Positions 59,101-64,000 of a stretch of DNA of 64,000 bases are shown one piece after another (the stretch's first letter is position 1; each line of letters starts with the position of its first letter). Below the pieces are notes generated by a model that saw only the letters and a list, made by a program, of their open reading frames with translations, did no database searches and had not been told where the DNA came from. The stretch spans positions 36,819,501 to 36,883,500 of the forward strand of contig CM060989.1 in the NCBI GenBank assembly GCA_030765065.1. Reading direction: 5' to 3'. The position numbers and the translations under genes are program-made. Source of the DNA: Deroplatys truncata. Taxonomy: Eukaryota > Arthropoda > Insecta > Mantodea > Mantidae.

Positions 59101-60830
59101 CAAATGCATTCAAAACTGCTGAATTTCCTACTCTTGTCTTTAGGTATGGTATAATTCTCTGGGGTAATTCTGTACCTACACAGCAAATAAGTTTTTATAT
59201 TCCAAAAAGAGAGTTATTTGTGTTCTTTATGATGACAGTGAACCTATCAGTGCACAACCACAATGTTGAGCAAACAGATGACTCACACAGATCAGTAAGT
59301 TCCTTAAAACACTCCCAAACAGTTACGCTGCAATTTAAATCACCCGGCGGAGGGCGATGGATTTTTTCGGGCGTAAAAATCGTTAGCACGGCTTCCTTCG
59401 GAAGGGAAGTAAAGCCGGTGGTCCCATGTCGTAGATTTATGGCACGTAAAAGAACCTCAAGCCTGATAGAGAGGCCTCTAAGCAAAATTACCGGTGTTTC
59501 ACGCCCAATACAGAATGGGATGCTAAGAACCATAGTACTTAAAGAGCATCCATAAATAAAACACAATTTCAATTTTTATAAGAAACTTCCAAGTTTACCA
59601 AAATTATATAAAATTGTATCACAAAAACGACTATCAAAAGCACTTAAAATATTTTTAAATACTCACAGCTTACTCACTACTTAAGTGAATATTTCAATTC
59701 TTATAAGGCAAAATAGCATGCCTATCTTGTACTTCTAACATACAATACTTGCTCTACAATACCATTAGTGGTGGTGATTTAATTTGTGTGTATAATTTCT
59801 GACATAGGTACCTAATTTTGGAAATAGTGAAATTGTCTGGACCCTGCGCTTGCCTGCCATATCCAGGCATTTTGCAATTCCCCTCCTTACAAGATGGTTC
59901 CCCCACCACTGAAGTAAGTGGTCCAGGGTGGGTAAGGTCATGGGGTCAGAGGTGTTGGAGGAGGGAGCTTTAGCCATAGTGGAGGAAGAAATCATTGAAA
60001 TCTTAATTTACAACAATATAATGCCTTTATGGGTAAGTTGCCTTTCTTGGACCCACATTAGGGACGTAAGTGATGTCTTATATGTCCGATAGATGTTGCT
60101 GTATTGGGGCAAGGGAAGGATAGTTTGCACGTGAAAGGAATACAGTTTACTTAAAAGCAATGAGGCATGGGAAGGATAATTTGCACTTAGAAGGAATGCA
60201 AGCCCAGTTTAGTTCATTTTAAACTAATGGGACACGTAGGACCGTTTGCATGTGACAGGAGTGCACTGAAGAAATTAAATAACAGTCAGAGCAATCATGT
60301 GGTCACATGGTTAGGTATCATGGGTAGTCACGTGATAGCACCTCCTTGTTTGGAAGGTAATCGGAAAATGGTTGAATATGGCGGGTAAGCGCAGGGTCCC
60401 GACAATTTCTCTATAACCAACTTCTTCCAAATAGTAGGGAGTTTTCTTTCTTTTGAGAGTGATATAATAGTTCCGCTTTCAAAGTATATACGATGCACAT
60501 TTCACACATTGCTGCTAATATCAAGTGGACCGGGATTTTATACAAGCTACTGTATTGCGTGTTAAATATCCCAGAGCATTGTCGGATCACAGAGAAAGAC
60601 AGTTCACAGTGACAAATAACTTAATATTTTACTTTCTTAAAGTTATGTGAAAAGGTAATTTATTCTACAGCTTATTGATACGCTATCAGGTACTTATTTA
60701 ATACTTACCGCGATCCATTTTTAATAACAAATTCTCTCAGGCTAGTAATAATTGTCGATGCTTTGTCTCTATACTGCTTTGGGCAATCTTGTGGAACAAC
60801 ACAAAGAGCATTTAGCTCTTCCAAATCCAT
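35032..60830 (-). CDS. Aurora-type serine/threonine kinase (Aurora B-like), six exons
   Basis: Exons: 60830-60709, 52940-52749, 48359-48225, 44921-44763, 40343-40112, 35127-35032. They sum to 936 nt with no frame breaks and all junctions GT..AG, giving 311 residues. Motifs: glycine loop GRGKFG (56-61), Lys78 in VAIK, helix-C Glu97, HRDIKPEN (172-179), DFGW (192-195), activation-loop Thr206 in RRKTMCGT, then LDYLPPEM and a short C-tail. R-R-K-T[11 protein letters not shown] is diagnostic for Aurora kinases. These phosphorylate chromosomal and spindle substrates in mitosis; Aurora B acts in the chromosomal passenger complex with INCENP. The short 47-residue N-terminus and overall length favour Aurora B over Aurora A, an inference. 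A partial tandem copy lies at 6087-13119. Confidence 0.9.
35501..35534 (-). ncRNA. Hammerhead-ribozyme-like motif, left PLE repeat
   Basis: Minus strand: CTGAGGA (core CUGANGA), a stem GGAGC-AATTA-GCTCC, then TGAAACATGT (core GAAA followed by a very short A-C/G-U stem III and a GU cleavage context). All invariant core bases are present. The minimal stem III is the form reported in PLE terminal repeats. Confidence 0.6.
35939..36887 (-). mobile_element. HTH-bearing MITE (family G), copy 2
   Basis: Matches 29436-30354 throughout. Ends ACTCTTAAGTTGATC and GATCAACCTAAGG. The complement extends 11 bases outward (CTCTGTATT / AATACAGAG). The antisense of the frame 36248-36493 holds the same Tc1-type HTH peptide. 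It is inserted between RT and endonuclease of the PLE. Confidence 0.75.
37696..37730 (+). ncRNA. Hammerhead-ribozyme-like motif, right PLE repeat
   Basis: CTGAGGA and GAAACATGTA flank a stem II that is imperfect here (GGTAGC-AATTA-GCCCC) compared with the left repeat. Core bases intact, stem II weakened by two changes. Confidence 0.5.
37791..38811. other. Intron 5, no element recognised
   Basis: Unassigned intron DNA with a (CT)n run at 38318-38341. Confidence 0.4.
38812..40066 (+). mobile_element. mariner, 1255 bp, 45 nt from a kinase splice donor
   Basis: Ends CGAGGGTGGTCTGAAAAGTT and AACTTTTCAGACCACCCTCG are fully complementary over 20 bases, with TA on both sides. Transposase from 38984: [19 protein letters not shown], then after a frameshift [41 protein letters not shown]; later [14 protein letters not shown] (first Asp), [10 protein letters not shown], a region with lost second Asp, and [16 protein letters not shown]. 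At least three frameshifts, so inactive; perfect ends suggest moderate age. The right end lies 45 nt downstream of the exon 5 donor. Confidence 0.9.
40112..40343 (-). CDS. Aurora-like kinase exon 5
   Basis: Carries the activation loop and C-lobe: [44 protein letters not shown] and [13 protein letters not shown]. Acceptor TCTTTCAG, donor GTAAATTT, ending in phase 0. The activation-loop Thr follows the R-R-K basophilic run expected for autophosphorylation. Confidence 0.93.
40374..41663. mobile_element. Unidentified TIR element (family H), copy 1
   Basis: Ends CCTTTTTCACTATAAGCTGA and AGCTTACAGTGAAAAAGG extend to ~37-bp inverted repeats continuing AAGGAGAAGTAAACAAAAC. Internal sequence matches 53025-53962 in inverted orientation and 55940-56180. 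A minus-strand peptide QQFCITNKE in copy 2 has a counterpart here, so part was coding. No transposase class recognised, target duplication unclear. Confidence 0.7.
41664..42860. other. Intron 4, no element recognised
   Basis: AT-rich intron DNA without recognised coding sequence, terminal repeats or tandem arrays. Confidence 0.4.
42870..43400 (+). mobile_element. Transposase N-terminal fragment (Tc1/mariner superfamily)
   Basis: Plus-strand pieces read [43 protein letters not shown] and later [19 protein letters not shown], resembling the HTH region that precedes the LLKLKPYKI block of the element at 31974. Stops and a frameshift break it. No ends found except a CAGGGTTGTTAATACAG near 42872. 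Confidence 0.45.
43636..44522 (-). mobile_element. mariner-like element, internally deleted
   Basis: Ends CGAGGGTCATCCAGAAACTA and TTTCTGGAGACCCTCG with TA flanks, 887 bp. Minus strand starts MAAPKLSPT (about 44375) and reads [19 protein letters not shown] (first Asp region), then in the frame 44075-43728 [13 protein letters not shown] (second Asp) and [13 protein letters not shown]. The third Asp is lost to a frameshift. Within kinase intron 4. Confidence 0.85.
44763..44921 (-). CDS. Aurora-like kinase exon 4
   Basis: Encodes the catalytic loop: [30 protein letters not shown] and [13 protein letters not shown]. Acceptor ATTTCAG, donor GTAAGT. Asp174 (catalytic) and Asp192 (metal binding) are both present. 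Confidence 0.93.
44922..45409. other. Intron 3 with a solitary pogo-like end
   Basis: At 45327-45375 a CAGTTGAACCTCTATTAACC motif followed by GGTGGTTTTGGATAACC resembles one terminal repeat of a pogo/Tigger element; the partner end was not found. Rest unassigned. Confidence 0.4.
45410..46568 (-). mobile_element. LINE family 1, 3' half
   Basis: Minus frames give KSYKLKEE...KWYVEGEEL and FDYLGVRIS (RT thumb, near 46480), then in 46270-45839 [20 protein letters not shown] and [20 protein letters not shown], a post-RT block, a short Cys/His region (45750-45730) and the 3' UTR shared with 585-700. Several stops upstream. Located in kinase intron 3. Confidence 0.75.
46848..47022 (+). mobile_element. 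SINE family A, 5'-truncated
   Basis: Body only, from GGCTTCCTTCGGAAGGGAAG to the CCATAAATAAA tail; tRNA-like head absent. Confidence 0.8.
47225..47665 (+). mobile_element. LINE fragment, endonuclease fused to C-terminal knuckle
   Basis: [20 protein letters not shown] (about 47280-47345) is an apurinic-endonuclease block. Within 130 bp it is followed by [20 protein letters not shown], a Cys/His-terminal region. The whole RT is deleted between them. (ATT)n at 47765 follows. Confidence 0.6.
48225..48359 (-). CDS. Aurora-like kinase exon 3
   Basis: Encodes [34 protein letters not shown] and [11 protein letters not shown], the hinge region (LEYA) and helix D. Acceptor ATTTAG, donor GTAAGTAC, phases match neighbours. 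Confidence 0.93.
48585..48712. repeat. Dispersed ~120-bp repeat, copy 2
   Basis: Matches 2744-2864 in the same orientation; unidentified. Confidence 0.7.
48713..49297. other. Intron 2, minor repeats
   Basis: Two related ~28-bp units occur at 49088-49145 (CCCTTGGCTACGC.../CCCTCGGCTATGC...). A motif ACATATAAGACATCAC at 49227-49242 recurs inverted at 60069-60084. No gene. Confidence 0.5.
49298..50568 (-). mobile_element. mariner-like element, near full-length but decayed
   Basis: Ends CGAGGGTCACTACGGAAGTT and CATAGTGACCCTC, TA flanks, 1271 bp. Minus frame 50182-49949 encodes [33 protein letters not shown] and [13 protein letters not shown], the HTH and linker. Then [11 protein letters not shown] (first Asp, W lost) near 49915, a block with HNNASVH-like sequence near 49665 and [12 protein letters not shown] near 49600. 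Multiple stops. Within kinase intron 2. Confidence 0.83.
50701..52152. repeat. 1.45-kb imperfect palindrome
   Basis: Left arm from TGTCTATGAACAGCATATCT pairs with the right arm ending AGTTATGCTGTTCACAGACA. Blocks TTGGTATTTA, CAGTATCTTCCA, AATGTAGATC and AGAGAAAGTCATATG occur in mirrored order, meeting near 51420 with a ~75-bp loop (51379-51453). Arms are roughly 680-700 bp and diverged by indels. Either two copies of an unidentified repeat inserted head to head or a foldback element. An (AC)n run follows at 52149. Within kinase intron 2. Confidence 0.75.
52293..52748. other. Intron 2, next to exon 2
   Basis: 52630-52748 matches 4225-4262, 5640-5702 and 6053-6086 of the partial copy, after removal of three insertions there. 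No other signal. Confidence 0.6.
52749..52940 (-). CDS. Aurora-like kinase exon 2
   Basis: Sixty-four codons: [56 protein letters not shown]. Holds the glycine loop, the ATP-binding Lys and helix C. Acceptor TTGTTATAG, donor GTAAGTTG. It aligns with 6272-6087 including the intron bases on both sides. Confidence 0.93.
53025..53962. mobile_element. Unidentified TIR element (family H), copy 2
   Basis: Ends CCTTTTTCACTATAAGCTGA and TCAGCTTGTACTGAAAAAG. Inverted relative to copy 1 at 40374 and about 350 bp shorter. A plus frame at 53437-53691 contains [20 protein letters not shown], shared in part with copy 1, and a Ser/Cys-rich end. Inserted in kinase intron 1. Confidence 0.72.
53990..54380 (+). 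mobile_element. PLE fragment, GIY-YIG endonuclease C-terminal part
   Basis: Plus strand reads [39 protein letters not shown] and [12 protein letters not shown], paralleling the KSAVAxHFW...WENIYI blocks of the PLEs at 30361 and 35195. RT and N-terminal part absent; one stop. A hammerhead-like motif follows. Confidence 0.78.
54337..54373 (+). ncRNA. Hammerhead-ribozyme-like motif, third PLE
   Basis: CTGAAGA, stem II GAAAGC...GTTTTC with one G-T pair, then CGAAACATGTT. All invariant core positions (CUGANGA, GAAA) fit, with a minimal stem III and GUU at the predicted cleavage site. Confidence 0.6.
54381..54913. other. Intron 1, no element recognised
   Basis: Unassigned intron DNA. Confidence 0.35.
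54914..55723. mobile_element. Palindromic mariner-family derivative, copy 3
   Basis: TA flanks at 54912-54913 and 55724-55725, ends AGAGAGCCAAAAAACTACG and TTTTGGCTCTCTCTG. 54914 to about 55535 is the antisense 3' half of the transposase (minus frame 55397-55056 with [42 protein letters not shown]). From about 55537 the last ~185 bp of the same end repeat in sense. Its junction differs from copies 1 and 2. Confidence 0.84.
55940..56180. mobile_element. Family H element, terminal fragment
   Basis: Matches the right 240 bp of copy 2 (TAGTTATAGGTGAATCTGAA to the CTTTAAACTTAAAGTGAAAG end). The other end is missing. Confidence 0.68.
56605..57236 (+). mobile_element. HTH-bearing DNA element (family F), copy 2, 3' end missing
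   Basis: Matches 33598-34150 from the left terminus (CCGCTGTAACGTTGCACTTG). The frame near 57040-57230 is better kept than in copy 1: [19 protein letters not shown] and [21 protein letters not shown] (TA)n run lies at 56923-56940. It breaks off where the rosa-like copy starts. Confidence 0.68.
57237..58183 (-). mobile_element. rosa-like element, copy 2, 3'-truncated
   Basis: Right end AGTGGGGCAACCCTCTG with TA, homologous to the left end of 23773. Minus frames give [49 protein letters not shown] and [13 protein letters not shown] (first Asp). It stops near the second catalytic position at 57237, so the third Asp and right terminus are absent. Confidence 0.78.
58184..59340. other. Intron 1, unassigned
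   Basis: 58205-58260 is the empty-site counterpart of 8025/9901 in the partial copy. A GTGAAAGGAATACATTCT motif at 58680 recurs at 60130. No gene recognised. Confidence 0.5.
59341..59562 (+). mobile_element. SINE family A, head-truncated
   Basis: From CACCCGGCGGAGGGCGATGG through GGAAGGGAAGTAAAGCCGG to a CCATAAATAAAA tail. Only the last bases of the tRNA-like head remain. Confidence 0.83.
59563..60115. other. Intron 1, unassigned
   Basis: No gene recognised. The last 60 bases include the GATGTCTTATATGTCC motif shared with 49227-49242 in reverse. Confidence 0.4.
60116..60290. repeat. Degenerate ~57-bp tandem repeat, three units
   Basis: Units start near 60113, 60169 and 60229 and share GGAAGGATAxTTTGCACxTG followed by AAAGGAATxCA. 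A related single unit sits at 58667-58700. A TCACGTGxT motif occurs just beyond (60331). Confidence 0.55.
60709..60830 (-). CDS. Aurora-like kinase exon 1
   Basis: Forty codons plus two bases: [40 protein letters not shown], donor GTAAGTAT. The split codon CG+A continues into exon 2. The N-terminus lacks recognisable destruction-box motifs. The match to 13119-12989, whose phase also fits its own exon 2, is the main evidence that this exon belongs to the gene. Confidence 0.75.
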
Positions 60831-61010
60831 CGTAATAATCTTACCCTTGTAAATAATCTATTTTTGTTGTTCTGTGAGGAAGAGACCTTAAAACTAGGAC
60901 AGCTCTTCCCACAGAAATTATTCGGTTAAAACGCCCATTTAAAATTCCAAGCAGTAGTATCCTGCACTGTGATTGGTCAGCTGATGAGCAGGAATAATCC
61001 AGCATACCCA
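60831..61010 (-). promoter_or_regulatory. Candidate promoter/5' UTR of the Aurora-like gene
   Basis: Minus strand contains an inverted-orientation CCAAT (ATTGG on plus, 60972-60976) about 140 bp before the start codon, and TTTAAA near 60940. CCAAT plus a TTYRAA element is common in G2/M gene promoters; here it is only suggestive. Part is conserved upstream of the partial copy. Confidence 0.3.
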
Positions 61011-61747
61011 ACCTATGATTATGAGAATTCGCTGATGCATAATTTGTACGCATATTTTCTTTTCTTTCGAAGCTTGCAAATGTTTTTGTTTCTCTTGTGC
61101 AGTATAACAAAGATGCCATACATACTTTGGTGTTCTGTGCCATACATAAAGTGCAAGCATTTTTATCTTATGTGGTCATTCTACCTCCACCTTAATATAT
61201 AGTTTGCTGTAAGGTAAATTTTGCCAGTCTAAACACCACTGGAAGGTTTATGCAAAGACCATTCAGTTTTGTATGGCGTGTATAATATTTGGTTTAACGC
61301 ACAGCAGATTTTTGTTATCCTAGAACGATTTGTGCTCAGAGCAAAAACATAGCAAGCAGGAGGAGAACTGGGATTAATAGCACCATTGCTTACTGTAGTA
61401 GTTCATATGTTCCTACGCACAGATAGCATTGCGATTAGTTGTGCGGTACGATATTAAAACACTGTGGTGCAAAGCAGGAAATACACTGGAGAACGAGCCC
61501 CCCCCCCCCAAAAGAAAGAAAACAAGAGAGAGAGAGAAACACGAAATGAAGAAAGTAAAATGTAATTTATACCTACTTTTATATTGACTATGTTATTATC
61601 TATACCCTTACGTATTTTACCACATTTTTCCTGTGTATAAAGAGCTAACTTTGCTGCAAGAATTATTACAATCTACTTGTATTTTGTTCTACAGAAAAAT
61701 GTACTCACCAATTATGAAGTTAGCTGTTGGTAACTTTCGACAATTTC
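61011..61747. other. Intergenic, no gene recognised
   Basis: Contains a C10 run at 61499-61508 followed by a purine-rich (AG)n tract. Otherwise unremarkable. Confidence 0.4.
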
Positions 61748-63725
61748 CTAGATAATTTTGCAGCCTTTAATAATTGTATTTCCTTTCTCATTTCCTTGGA
61801 GCGGAAAAAGAATTGACACTTCATGTAATGTAGAATAGTTTGGAGACAAGAACCGGTACATGTTCCTCATAACACCCAATTCCAAAGTCAACACTAATTT
61901 GGAAAACATTATCACAACAATAAAAAAAATATCACCTAAAAAGTTACCGTAATTTAAAAGTTTCTCTGCTAGAACCCTTTCTACTTGTGAAAGATCACTA
62001 TACATGCATTTAGAGGAGTACGTAAGGCAGAAATCGTCTATACCAGATTTGTAATCTTTAATTGACGTTAAAAGAGATATGGAAGGGAAATTTTTAGACT
62101 TACCATGAAGTACATTAATACACGCTTTACAATGTGTGATCTTTGAAGTATTATGTACTATATATCCACTCAAATAATATAATAGACATTGTTTAGCAAC
62201 ATCTTTCTCAGTCACTTCAAGTACATTGTTTTCACAATCTGGTATATCAGGCACCTTAATCACAATTTGTCCTTAATTTTGCTTTCTACACTCTCTTTAA
62301 TTCCCTTGTGGTGGCTTAAGGTGTCCTTTGCTAATAACCGCATTTGATTGACGAATGATGTTAAAGGTAGCTCCTGCCTATACTCAAATTTGCCTCCAGC
62401 TGATATGGCTAATTTGGTGGGAATATAAATCAACTGTAACATATGTAGTTGAAGAAAACTGATTGTGTATGGATGATCGTCGCAGCTTAAAGACCGTAAA
62501 ATTCCACAGTGTCGTTTTATTATGTCTTAATTCAGCTTGGCTATAAGTATGTATTTCAATCCGTGTCCCCACAAATATTTTGCCACCTCCAGTGTACTCT
62601 GTATTACTTTTAAAGACTGTAACGTACTCTCAGACGCAAAAGTATTGTGCTCTTTATTAAGAAGTAATTTCCACCAAGTAAGTATATCGACATTATTTTA
62701 ACCTTTGTACAACCCATTTACAGGAGATGATAAATTTAATATATCTACGAGGCAATTTAGATCTCTGGTGAACTTTCACTTTTTCACTTCCTTCGAATAC
62801 AGCAAAGTGTGTGTCCCTGAAGAATTTAATACCATCAGCCACTGATCGACTAAACAGCTGAAAAGAAGTCTCACATACATTTTTTGAAACCTATTTGAAT
62901 TGCTATGAGATTTCGTAAGTTTGGGATACACTCTCATTCCAGAACATTCAGAAGAGGTAACTCTTCATAAAGCCGCCCATAGTACAGAAAATGCAGTTTC
63001 ATTGTTGTTAGAAACTGCATTCTTATTATGGAAATTCTTTCTTATGCATTTAATTATGTGCATAAAGTCTTAAAAAGCACAAAATTTGGCTGCCTGTATT
63101 GGGGTACCGACCATTTAACATTATGACATATGCCACATATTCCCAAACAGTTCTACATAATTCTTTGTTAGACTGGCTACGATGTAAAAGTAAGTATTAC
63201 AAGCACCTGACTGTTCTATATGAATGATAACTTGCATTACAATTTGTGCCAATCCCCAGGAATTGCGTTCCTACTTGCGTAGATAGCTACAGGTTGCACT
63301 CAATAATACAATAAAGGGACATACATAAATACCAGGGCGTGGTTGACCAATACATTTTTGCTATTTTCGGGGGTAACATCCCTCAAATCTGCAAACTTAT
63401 CCACTTTCAAAAAATTAGAATAAAATTAAATTCCTTCTTTCAACTTTACTTCGTTAAAAATTAAAATTCCACAACGTTCGTTTTCATTCTTATCCTCTAA
63501 AAATCCAGATACTGTAGTTACAGCACGGATATTAATACCATAAGCACATTTGAGACCTTCGATTAACTTTCTTAAACGTAATTCTGATGAATGGGGGAAA
63601 AGATAGTAATTTAAACAATGTCTGTATCCTCGGGTGATGGAAAGGGATATACCATACATATATAAGAATTGTACATAGTAATTATATAATTCACCAAGGA
63701 ATATGTTAAAATGTTCAACAACCAA
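61748..63725 (-). mobile_element. P-element/THAP9-like transposase, decayed
   Basis: Minus-strand blocks in order: CAYGINIRAVTTVSGFLEDK and CGILIFNEVKLKEGI (63725-63426); IIHIEQSGACNTYFYVVASL (about 63230); FMHIIKCIRKNF (about 63060); LFSRSVADGIKFFRDTHFAV and FTRDLNCLVDILN (62870-62730); LPLTSFVNQMRLLAKDTLS; and CLLYYLSGYIVHNTSKITHC with KACINVLHG (62263-61748). The H-x-I-K-x-x-R-N and G-Y-I-V...C-x-x-C blocks are characteristic of P-type transposases. The THAP domain and ends are not visible; several stops interrupt it. Inactive. Confidence 0.72.
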
Positions 63726-64000
63726 GAATTATACAAAGCAGGTTGTAAGAAACGGGCGAGCTAGCAAATTCCAGATAAAAGATAATTCTAAGTAGAGCCC
63801 ACTTTCACCAAGCTAATGAACAGGAAGCCAGTAATGGCAAGGAGAAATAGAAAGAGACAGATAGAGAAAAGACAGAGACGGAGATATTGAATCCGCTTCA
63901 TGACGCGCCATGGTGACGCGTAAGCGCAAGACTTTGGAGCATAATATTCTCATACATATTAAGGTAACGCGGTCTAAGGACCAATTAGAAACGTCGTTAG
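63726..64000. other. No gene recognised
   Basis: A purine-rich AGAGACAGATAGAGAAAAG tract at 63850; may hold the start of the P-like element. Nothing supported. Confidence 0.35.

Noticed and set aside
1-64000. CRISPR array or bacterial insertion
   Set aside because: No regularly spaced short repeats, no operon-like gene layout, no ribosome-binding-site-led genes.

Overview
The window is animal nuclear DNA, most likely from an insect or other arthropod with a large, transposon-rich genome. It is AT-rich, nearly all long reading frames belong to mobile elements, and the only recognisable cellular genes are split into short exons by multi-kilobase introns with GT..AG borders. No bacterial operon, CRISPR array or intact tRNA/rRNA gene is visible. 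The species cannot be named from the sequence.

Cellular genes: a complete Aurora-type protein kinase gene (Aurora B-like by inference) lies on the minus strand. Its six coding exons (60830-60709, 52940-52749, 48359-48225, 44921-44763, 40343-40112, 35127-35032) join in frame into 936 nt, 311 codons plus stop, with every kinase motif present. A second, partial copy of the same gene lies about 47 kb downstream on the same strand: exon 1 at 13119-12989 and exon 2 at 6272-6087, with identical intron phases and related intron sequence. This is therefore a tandem genomic duplication, not a retrocopy. Its remaining exons would lie left of position 1 or are lost.

Transposons, left to right: 1-5640 holds fragments of one non-LTR retrotransposon family, a mariner, an RT/hAT chimera and a young 299-bp insertion with a perfect 63-bp inverted repeat. 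6000-13000 (intron 1 of the partial kinase) holds nested pogo-like, mariner-derived and hAT elements plus a palindromic MITE. 13500-22200 holds a Tc1-like remnant split by a SINE, a decayed LINE, and two 1.5-kb DNA transposons in inverted orientation. 22900-25050 holds piggyBac and rosa-like elements. 25585-33524 is one THAP/DDE (Kolobok-like) transposon, minus strand, split by a mariner, a SINE, a HTH-bearing MITE, a Penelope-like element (PLE) and a second mariner-type element that itself carries a 195-bp LINE tail.

The kinase introns (35128-60708) carry a PLE with hammerhead-ribozyme-like motifs, four Tc1/mariner-superfamily elements, LINE and SINE copies, a long imperfect palindrome, and copies of an unidentified 0.9-1.3 kb terminal-inverted-repeat element. 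Upstream of the kinase (61748-63725, minus) is a decayed P-element/THAP9-like transposase.

Three themes stand out. First, one mariner-type family repeatedly made palindromic derivatives whose two ends both come from the transposase 3' end, each with a different junction. Second, several non-autonomous DNA elements keep only the N-terminal helix-turn-helix part of a transposase. Third, the paralogous kinase introns act as empty-site controls that date insertions.
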